Translations under genes and position numbers: made by a program
Shown here: in pieces, positions 56,568 through 64,000 of the stretch
Layout: every line of letters begins with the position of its first letter
How positions within the stretch are numbered: the stretch's first letter is position 1
The notes under the pieces: generated by a model
Told to the model about the DNA's origin: nothing
Database searches by the model: none
What the model saw: the letters and a program-made list of their open reading frames with translations, nothing else
Source of the DNA: Tilletiopsis washingtonensis
Lineage: Eukaryota; Basidiomycota; Exobasidiomycetes; Entylomatales
DNA length: 64,000 bases
Direction: 5' to 3'
Assembly (NCBI RefSeq): GCF_003144115.1
Contig: NW_020312018.1
Location: forward strand, 62,001-126,000

Positions 56568-57651
56568 ATGGTGCGTCCCGCCGCGCCGCTGCGTGCGCCG
56601 CTGCGCCGCGCCCTCTTCGCCTCGCCTCTCGCCGCCGCTCCGGCGCTGCGTCTCGCCGGCCGCAGCGGCGCCTCGCCGGCAGCCCTCGGCGCTCCTGCTC
56701 ACGCCCGCTCCGTCCTGCCCGTCAACCTCTTCGCCGCCGCCGCACGCGCCTACTCGCAGTCCGTCGGCCAGAAGATCCCTGACACGAGTGCGTGCCTTCT
56801 CTCCCTGCTGCGAGCGTGCACATGCTCACCCTGCGCTGCCAGAGATGATGGAGGTCGAGTGGGACGACTCGCTCGTCGACTCGGGCGCGTGCGGCAAGCC
56901 GAGCGCCTTCCAGACGCATGAGAAGTGGGCGTGAGTGGTGCTGTGCAGGGTACATGCATGGCCAGGGAGCTGACACCAGGATACGCAGCGGCAAGAAGGT
57001 CGTCGTCATCGCCGTGCCCGGCGCGTTCACGCCGACGTTAGTGGAGCTGCAGCATGCCAGTCTGCGCTCGTGCTGACGCCTCTGCACAGCTGCCACGCCA
57101 ACCACATTCCTGGTGCGGCGTCTTGGCTCCTCTTCGCCGCGACTTGCAGCTCACTCGGCGTCCTCAGACTTCGTGAAGCAGGCCAACGACTTCGCCAGCA
57201 AGGGCTACGAGGTCTACGTCATTGCCGCCAACGACCCGTGCGTCTGTCTGCGTGGCTGACAGCGTCTGTAGACGCTCATACACTCTCGCTGCAGCTTCAC
57301 CATGTCGGGCTGGCGCACGGCCCTCGGCGCCAAGGGCGAGCTGCACTTTGCGTCGGACATCGACATTGCCTTCTCCAAGGCGGTGCGTGCGACTTCACAA
57401 TTGCGGCGCTTCTGCATTGCTGACTCCTGTCTCTTCAGCTCGGCTCGACGGCCGACCTCTCGGCCATGGGCTTCGGCATGCGCACGGGCCGCTAGTGAGC
57501 ACCTGACGCGCTTCGCTCCCCTCACTTGCACTGACATGCACGCTGCAGCGCCGCCGTCATCGACGACCTCGTGCTCAAGTCGTTCGACGCCGAGTCGTCG
57601 CCCGGCGAGGTCAACGTGTCGAGCGCCAAGTCGGTGCTCGGCAAGCTCTAA
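56568..57651 (+). CDS. Peroxiredoxin, Prx5/PMP20 type, with mitochondrial presequence
   Basis: It is a thiol peroxidase that reduces hydrogen peroxide and alkyl hydroperoxides. The N-terminus is Arg/Ala-rich without acidic residues (MVRPAAPLRAPLRRALFASP), typical of mitochondrial import. The core reads KKVVVIAVPGAFTPTCHANH with the peroxidatic Cys, then SKGYEVYVIAANDPFTMSGW, LGAKGELHFASD, and AVIDDLVLKSF near the end (SVLGKL-stop). It must be assembled from about seven exons. Introns include 56788-56842, one with a GTTAGT donor just before TCHANHIP, and 57113-57167. I chose the acceptor at 57167 because it restores the family spacing between the HIP and SKG motifs. Confidence 0.9.
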
Positions 57652-57952
57652 GCTGCTCTGCTCTGCGCAAGGCCATAGAGGCGCCCTACAATGCCACACT
57701 ATATCATCTGACTCTCGAGACGCGCGCTGCAGACGCAGTTCCAGGTGACGAAAATAATTGCTACGCACGGGTCATAGAGTTGAGTCTAGATGGCTGAAGG
57801 GACATGGGACGGCAGTGCGAGGAGGAACTATACAGCATGGGCGGAGAGGGCACAGTGCGGGCCGCAGCGGCGAGGGCGCGTACGGGCAGAGAGTTTTGCG
57901 TCAAGCCGACAAAGCGCAGATGAGGCGCTCTGTGGCAAAGAGGTCACGTTGA
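57652..57952. other. Convergent 3' region, peroxiredoxin / SER3
   Basis: About 300 bases with nothing recognisable beyond the facing 3' ends. Confidence 0.5.
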
Positions 57953-59635
57953 TCAAGAGAGCATGCGCGTGAGCACGTTGGCCTTGGTCTGGCCGATGCG
58001 CTCGTAGATCTCGCGCTTGGCCTCCTCGTCGACACCGGCGACGTCGACGAGCACTGACGAGTCAGGGTCAGCAGTGGCTCGTGCACACAGCGCGGATGTC
58101 ACTCACGGTACGCAACGTCGCCGCGCGAGTCCGAGTTCTGCTTCACGACGTTGTGGTTGCCGAGGATTTCGTTGACGGCCTTCAGCGAGCCGGGCTGCGG
58201 GCAGGCGGGGTCAGTCAGCGCAGCACAGGCGGCGACAGCGAGAGCATACGCACGACGTTGTGGTGCACGTGGCAGAAGCGCACGACGTCGTCCGAGTCGG
58301 CCTGCGTGATGACGCGCAGGTCGACCTCGGGGAAGTTGACGGCGCCCGTGCTGCCGCCAAAGTTGATGTAGCGGATGATGGCGTTGGCGACCTCGATGCC
58401 GATCATCGTCTGCGCCTCCTCGGTGCTGCCGCCAATGTGCGGCGTGAGGATGACGTTCTTGCACGCGCGCAGCCGGCTCTCGAAGCCGTTGAGGGCGTCG
58501 ACGAACGTGTCCTTGCCGTTGGCCGCCGGCTCGCGCGGGAAGACGTCGATGGCGGCGCCGCCCAGGTGGCCGGCGTCGAGCGCGTCGGTGAGCGCGGGCA
58601 GGTCGACGACGGTGCCGCGCGCGTTGTTCAGCAGGTACGCGCCCTTGCGCATGGCCGCCAGCTGCGGCGCGGCGATGAGGTTCTTCGTCTCGGGCAGCTC
58701 GGGCACGTGCAGCGAGACAAAGTCGGACGCCGCCAGCAGGTCCTCGAGCTTCTCCACTTGCCGCGCCGTGCCGAGCGGCATGAGCGGCACGACGTCGTAG
58801 TAGAGCACGCTCATGCCCATGCTCTCGGCGAGCACCGAGAGCTGCGAGCCAATGTGGCCGTAGCCGACGATGCCGAGCACCTTGCCGCGCACCTCGTAGC
58901 AGCCCTTGCTGACCTTGTTCCACTCGCCGGCGCGCATCTCGTTGGTGCGGTCCGCCAGCTGGCGCGACAGGCAGATCATCTCGCCGATGACGAGCTCGGC
59001 GACGGAGCGCGAGTTGGCAAAGGGCGAGTTGAACACGGCGACGCCGGCCTTGGCGGCGGCCGTCAGGTCGACCTGGTTGGTGCCGATGCAGAAGCAGCCG
59101 ACGAGCAGCAGCTAGATAGGAAAGTGAGTACATGCCGTGCTACAGCACCCGCACTACACACCTTCTCGGCGCGGCGGAACACCTTGGCCGTCAGCTTCGT
59201 CTTGCTGCGGATGCCGATGGCGTGGTACTGGCCGATCTTGTCGCACAGCTCGTCCTCGCTCCAGGCCTTTGCGTGGAAGTCGACCTGGTAGCCCTGCTGG
59301 CGCAGCATGTCGACGGCGCCCTGGCTGACGTTTTCGAGGAGCAGGATGCGGATGTCGCCCTGGTCGAAGGGCGTGAGGAGGCGCGGCATGCTGCTCGGCT
59401 TGCCCGGGATGCTGATGCTGCGCGCGCGCTGCGAGCCGGCGCCGGCGTACGAGGCCGTGGGCGAGCCGGCGCTGCCGCTGAAGGGCACGGCGGGCGCCGC
59501 GCCCTGCGACGCGGCCATCATGCCGGCGAACGAGCCGGCGCCGGCGACGACGACGGGCGGCGACGAGGGCGCGACGGCGCGGTGGAAGGCCTGCTGGTGC
59601 GCGGCGGCCGAGCCGTTTGCGGTGGAGCCGTTCAT
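57953..59635 (-). CDS. SER3: D-3-phosphoglycerate dehydrogenase
   Basis: It is the first step of serine synthesis from 3-phosphoglycerate, with NAD. The Ser/Ala-rich N-terminal extension (about 90 residues) precedes [20 protein letters not shown]. Family motifs are [74 protein letters not shown] and [12 protein letters not shown]. The catalytic region is intact. A C-terminal ACT-like domain follows ([16 protein letters not shown] ... [17 protein letters not shown]-stop). About five exons. The start at 59633-59635 gives [15 protein letters not shown]. This is the fungal Ser3/Ser33 architecture. Confidence 0.95.
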
Positions 59636-60023
59636 GGTGGTGTGGTGGGGTGTGGTGGAGGTGAAGGATGCTTGGTGCCGCCGCCGCTGCTGCTCTGACT
59701 CGTGCGCTCGCACGCCATCGCCCCGAGTCAGCGTCAGCGTGGCTTGGGCCGCGAAGGTTGCCCGAGTGCGGAAATCTGAATTCGGGGCCTGGCGCCGCGC
59801 GGGACTCGGCCGGCGGCACGCGCGTGTGCGACTCTCGCCATTCCGCCCGGCGGGTCCAACACTTGGCCGCGCGAGACGCGTGCGCGATGCACGGCCCACT
59901 GCAGCTCACCATCTGGCCGCCTCTCATCCCTCTCACAGCCTCGTGCATCCCTCGTCCGCTCGCCTCACTCTCTTCCTCGGCAGCTCTGCACGTCGGCTGC
60001 GCACGCCCGCTGACCCGCCCGCC
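59636..60023. promoter_or_regulatory. Divergent promoter, SER3 / ARP1
   Basis: About 390 bases between the starts, with a pyrimidine-rich leader next to ARP1 (about 59935-60020). No known element was identified. Confidence 0.4.
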
Positions 60024-61667
60024 ATGCCGGCCGAGTTCGACGATGTCCTCACCAACCAGCCCGTCGTGCTCGACGCCGGCTCGGGCAGCATCAAGGCCGG
60101 CTTTGCGGGCAAGGATGTGCCCAGCTGTCTCTTCCCCAACTAGTGAGCATGTGCCGTGCAGCGGCAGGCGCAGGCCACCTCGCTGAGCATGCCGCGCAGC
60201 GTCGGGCGCGTCAAGCACCAGCGCGCCATGCCCGGCGCACTCGAGGGCAACAACTTCGTCGGGCAGAAGGCCCAGAGCCTGCGCGGCCTGCTGCGCATCA
60301 AGTACCCCATGGAGCACGGCATCGTCACCGACTGGAACGACATGGAGCTCATCTACAACCACGTCTACAGCGAGCTCAACACGCACTCCGAGGAGGTGAG
60401 CACGGCGCGAGGCGGTGCGCGGCAGCGGCGAGAGGGGCGATACGCTGCAGCACAGAGAGCGGCAGTCTCGGGGTAGAGCGCAGCGCGGAGAGCTCGGCCT
60501 TGCAGCAGAGAGCGCCGCATGGAGAGCTGGAACTGACACTGCCCGACAGCATCCCGTGCTCCTCACAGAGGCGCCACTCAATCCCGTCGCCAATCGGAGA
60601 CAAGCCGCGCAGCTCTTCTTCGAGACGTACAACGTGCCCGCGCTCTACACCAGCATCCAGGCCGTGCTAAGCTTGTATGTGCGGCCGCCAGCGGCTGCTC
60701 GGGCATCGCTCACCTGTCATACCGCAGGTACTCTTCAGGGCGGACCACGGGCATCGTGCTGGACTCGGGCGACGGCGTGACGCACGCCGTGCCAGTGTTC
60801 GAAGGCTTCTCCATGCCCAGTGCGATCCGGCGCATCGACCTGGCGGGGCGCGACGTGACCGAGGAGCTGCAGCTGCAGCTGCGGCGTGCTGGGTGCAATC
60901 TGCACACGAGCGCCGAGAAGGAGATTGTGCGACTCATCAAGGAGAAGTGCTGCTACGTCTCCAAGGACCCGGCGAAGGATGAGAAGGAGGCGCGCGACAC
61001 GGAGGACTTCGTGCTGCCAGACGGGCAGGTGCTCAAGGTGAGCGACGCGAGCAAGATCGTCAAGCTGCGTCGGAAGGACATGCGGGCCTTGCTCGCGGCT
61101 GGCTGACCACCTTGCGTGCAGCTCGGCACGGAGCGCTTCCGCGCCCCAGAGATCCTCTTCCAGCCAGAGCGCGTCGGGCTGGAGTATCCAGGCGTGCACC
61201 AGGTCATCTTCGAGTCGATCAACCGCACCGACCTCGACCTGCGAAAAAGCCTCTTTGCCAACATCGTGCTCAGCGGCGGCACGACGCTGACTCGCGGTGA
61301 GTCTCCAGCGCAGAGCTGGCGCTCTGGCCGCGGCTGACCTCGCTACGCTCAGGCTTCGGCGACCGATTACTGGCCGAGATGAAGAAGACGGCCATCCGCG
61401 ACACGAAGATCAAGATCTACGCGCCGCCAGAACGCAAGTACGCGACCTGGATCGGCGGCTCTATCCTTGCCAGCCTGACGACGTTCAAGAAGGTGCGTTG
61501 CGCATATCACATGAGGTCAGCGGCCTGCAGAACTGATGGCACGGCCTTGCACAGATGTGGGTGTCGGCAGAGGAATACCAGGAGGACCCGGGGATCATCG
61601 AGCGGAAGGTGAGCCTCATGCTGCAGCGCCTTGGACTGCAGCTGATCATCGCTCGCAGACCTTCTGA
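60024..61667 (+). CDS. ARP1: Actin-related protein Arp1 (centractin)
   Basis: It forms the short actin-like filament of dynactin, the activator of dynein. It starts [20 protein letters not shown] with the nucleotide-binding [13 protein letters not shown]. Arp1 marks follow: [91 protein letters not shown] and [16 protein letters not shown]. The last exon is only nine bases (61659-61667), giving the family ending RKTF-stop. About nine exons are needed. The join at 60142/60200 restores FPNYVGR. VGRVKH and the EGNNF insertion separate it from true actin. Confidence 0.94.
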
Positions 61668-61897
61668 GCATGCTGTGTGGCCTCGCCGTGCGGCTGCGGC
61701 GCGCACAGCGCAATCACATTATGATACCACGCAGAGCGCACGTGAGAAGCGCATTGGAGGGCAAGAGACAGGTCGAGACAAGAGAAGTGGGCACGAGGCG
61801 ACGTGACTAGGTGATAGAGGGATAGGAAGCCCGATGGGCAGCGAAGCATCGTGAGTGGCCAATTGTGGGTGCATCACGAGGTCGCAGCTCAGCGGCC

Positions 61898-62855
61898 TCA
61901 CTGGCCGTGCGGCTTGTGCCCGTAGTAGTGCTCAAAGCCGGCGTTGATGATGCACTTGGTGCGCTCGTTGGTGCTGCTCAGCGAGCGGCCCGTGCGCTCC
62001 ATGATCTCCTTCTTGACGTGCGGCAGCTTGGCGGCGGTGCGCAAGATCTCGCAGATCAGCTCGTCCTCGGGCTCGGTCCAGCGATGACCACTGCCGAACT
62101 GTGCAAGCTCGTCAGCAGCCGGCATCGTCAACAAGTGGAGCAGGACGTACCACGCGATTCGACGGACCGCTCGCGGCAGCGCGCGAGGCCGCACCCTGCG
62201 TCACTCTGGCACGCTGGCGCGGCCTCGCCGGCGCCGCTCTGGCGTAGCGCGAGCCGCTGGCGGCATGGTGCTGCTTGCCGCCGCCGCCGCCGTTGTTGGC
62301 CTCTCCCTCGTCCGAGGCGCGCCCGGCGTGCGGCTGCGACTGCTGGCGCACGACGACGACATCGTCGTCGCTGTCGCTGTCGAGCAGCTCGACGACCGAG
62401 TCGCTCTTGCGGCGGCGCTTCGGCGGCAGGATGTCGTTGTCGCGTTCGTCGTCCTCGTCGTCGGCCGGCGCCGCATGAGCCTCAGCCTGCGCGTGCACCG
62501 TGCGGGCCGAAGCAGGCTTCGCAATCGGCGTAGGTACACGCTCGTAAGCCGGCGGCGCCGGCACCGGCGACTGCGACACGCCCGCCACGGACGGCGAGTT
62601 GGAGCCGGCGACGGAGAAGCGCTCGGTGATGCCGCCTGGGCGCGGGAAGTCGAAGTGGTACTTGCGCGGCTGCGCCGGGCGCAGGAGACTTGCGGGCGCG
62701 TTGCTCGACGCCGGCGTGGCCAGGCTCGGCGCCGTCGATGCATCGCGCAGCTGGTCGACGCTCTCGCCGCGGTCTTTGGCCTGCTCAAGCGCCGAGCGCC
62801 ACTGCAGGATGGAGAGGAACTCGCTTGCTGGCCCGCCGAGCGTCGAGGCCGGCAT
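61898..62855 (-). CDS. Small SANT-like protein of unknown function
   Basis: It encodes 301 aa in two exons (62151-62855 and 61898-62098). The N-terminal two thirds are disordered, with an acidic run (DDEDDERDNDI), a basic nuclear-localisation-like PPKRRRKSDS and another acidic stretch (LLDSDSDDDV). The second exon encodes a compact helical domain, HRWTEPEDELICEILRTAAK then KEIMERTGRSLSSTNERT. Its WT-x-x-ED start and helix spacing recall SANT/Myb domains. It ends HYYGHKPHGQ-stop. This suggests a chromatin or DNA-binding protein, by inference only. I do not recognise an orthologue. Confidence 0.7.
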
Positions 62856-63540
62856 GCTGGACAGCGGCGCGGGGTGGGTGCTTGCTGTGCGTTGATGAGG
62901 GCAGGACCGTGGTGGTGCAGAGGTGCAAGGGAGCAGCTGCGCAGCAGACTGATGAAGTTGGGCAGCAGCCTGCTGCCTGACGCCGCAGACAGGCTGCAGA
63001 GCTGGCCTGCTCAGCTGACTCTGCTGGGATGAGGCCTTGAACAGGCACGGCAGAGGCGGCCTTAGGGCGTGCCTGTCAGCTGTCTTGCCTGCCAGGAGAC
63101 TGCTGAGCAGAAGAGGCCTGCTCTGTGTCCTGCCCTTCACAGCACTAACAAGCGCAATCAGGCAGGGCACTTTGCTTGCTGGCAGCCTCACTGCCTGTGT
63201 GATGCTGCACACACGGCTGTGGGGTCGCCGACGAGATGCGCCGCTGCGCCGTACGGCCCGGCGGCCCGCCAGCTCTGCGCGCCATTTGCTCGTTCATTCG
63301 CCTCCGCCGCCGCCGCTCCGCCGTCAGTCAGAGGCCCGCTCACACAGAACGCTGCTCTCCGGCTGTCTTAGAGCTGCGTCGATCTCAACATCCACCTCTT
63401 TTGCTCACAGCAGGCCACGGCTCTGCAGGCGCTGAAGTCACGCGCGTGCAGTTCAGTCACGCGCGCCGCAGCGGCAGCGAGGTCTCCTCGTCACACAAGC
63501 TCTGCCGGCACAGCAGTTACATTGCAAGGCGTCCATCGCA
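62856..63540. other. Intergenic region between two minus-strand genes
   Basis: About 685 bases upstream of the SANT-like gene. It is rich in CTGCTG/CAGCAG words and short inverted CAGCAG-CTGCTG pairs (about 62960-63030). I see no gene in it. Confidence 0.45.
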
Positions 63541-64000
63541 CTACCACTTGAGCGTCCAGCCAGCGTCGCGCAGGCGGGCGGCGATGGTGCTGCGGGCCGC
63601 CTCGCGCTCGCGGCGAGCCTGCTCCTTGCGGGCACGGCGCTCGTCCTTTGCGGCGCGGCGCGCGGCCGCCCGCTCGGGCCGCTCGATGCCGAAGAACTCA
63701 TCAACGGCGAGCGCTAGTGCCTCTTCGGCGTGCGGCTGGCGAGGTGCGAGTGGCTGCAGAGCGAGAGCGAGAGTCAGCGGCTGTGCTGCTCGAGAGAGGC
63801 GAAGCGCTGCTCACCTGCACGGGTGCCAGCGGCGCACTGAGGCGCTCCTCGCAGCTAACCTTTGCGCGCGGCGTGCGGCGCGGCGGCGGCAACAGCGAGG
63901 CGACGAGCGTGGCCTGCGAGTCGACGCTGCTGGCGGTGCTCGACGCCCGGCGGCGGAGACGGCCGAGCGGCGCGGGCGCGAGGCAGAAGGGCGCGCTGCT
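63541..64000 (-). CDS. C-terminal part of an unknown protein, runs off the right edge
   Basis: Two exons are visible: 63815-64000 (continuing outside) and 63541-63753, joined in phase across a 61-nt intron. The segment is Pro/Arg/Ala-rich (LLPPPRRTPRAKVSCEERL), then has EEALALAVDEFFGIERPE, a strongly basic and acidic helix (DERRARKEQARREREAARS) and a short conserved-looking end, LRDAGWTLKW-stop. The exon frame, splice sites and codon use look genuine, but no family is recognised. Confidence 0.6.

Overview
The window is about 64 kb of GC-rich, gene-dense nuclear DNA from a fungus. Most introns are 50-65 bases, with GTGAGT/GTGCGT/GTTAGT-like donors and CAG acceptors, and they interrupt nearly every gene. 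The gene set points to a basidiomycete, most likely Ustilaginomycotina (a smut-related or Exobasidiomycete yeast): a very long Ime2/Crk1-type kinase with a TEY loop, a Mis18 kinetochore protein, a fungal inositol phosphorylceramide synthase, a low-Mr thioredoxin reductase and secreted proteins full of dibasic sites. The lineage is inferred from gene content and style, not from a search. I saw no rRNA, tRNA, transposon, virus-derived element or CRISPR array.

Layout, left to right. 0-17 kb: a possible upstream gene tail, a Sis1-type DnaJ, methylenetetrahydrofolate reductase, cytochrome c, Mis18, mitochondrial ribosomal protein bL28m, Aur1, a LigB/DODA-type extradiol dioxygenase and the Crk1-like kinase. 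17-20 kb: a 3.1 kb stretch with no recognisable gene. 20-32 kb: mitochondrial aconitase, thioredoxin reductase, a divergent ribosomal pair (uS11/uL4) and PAPS reductase. 32.5-46.4 kb: four secreted, repeat-built proteins of no recognised family, interspersed with housekeeping genes (sphingolipid delta-4 desaturase, aspartate-semialdehyde dehydrogenase, ribosomal eL43). 46.6-64 kb: an unknown fungal protein, the giant nucleoporin Nup192/Nup205, a DJ-1 protein, a peroxiredoxin, 3-phosphoglycerate dehydrogenase, Arp1, a small SANT-like protein and a gene running off the right edge.

The block most worth attention is 32.5-46.4 kb. Two of the four secreted proteins (35061-36074 and 45180-46385) look like precursors cut by a Kex2-type protease into many similar short peptides. 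A third is a Cys-rich modular protein with dibasic sites, and the fourth is an intron-bearing internal duplication. Two of the genes share a near-matching TATA box, 5' leader and far-upstream element, which suggests a diverged, co-regulated family. The last gene lacks an in-frame ATG where its 5' end should be.

Other themes are several very small exons (7, 12, 15, 18, 19 and 22 nt) inside highly conserved enzymes and ribosomal genes, and compact divergent promoters (bL28m/aur1, uS11/uL4, DJ-1/peroxiredoxin). Three genes of methionine supply (MTHFR, PAPS reductase, aspartate-semialdehyde dehydrogenase) are scattered rather than clustered. Exon boundaries were placed by eye from splice sites, reading frame and family conservation.
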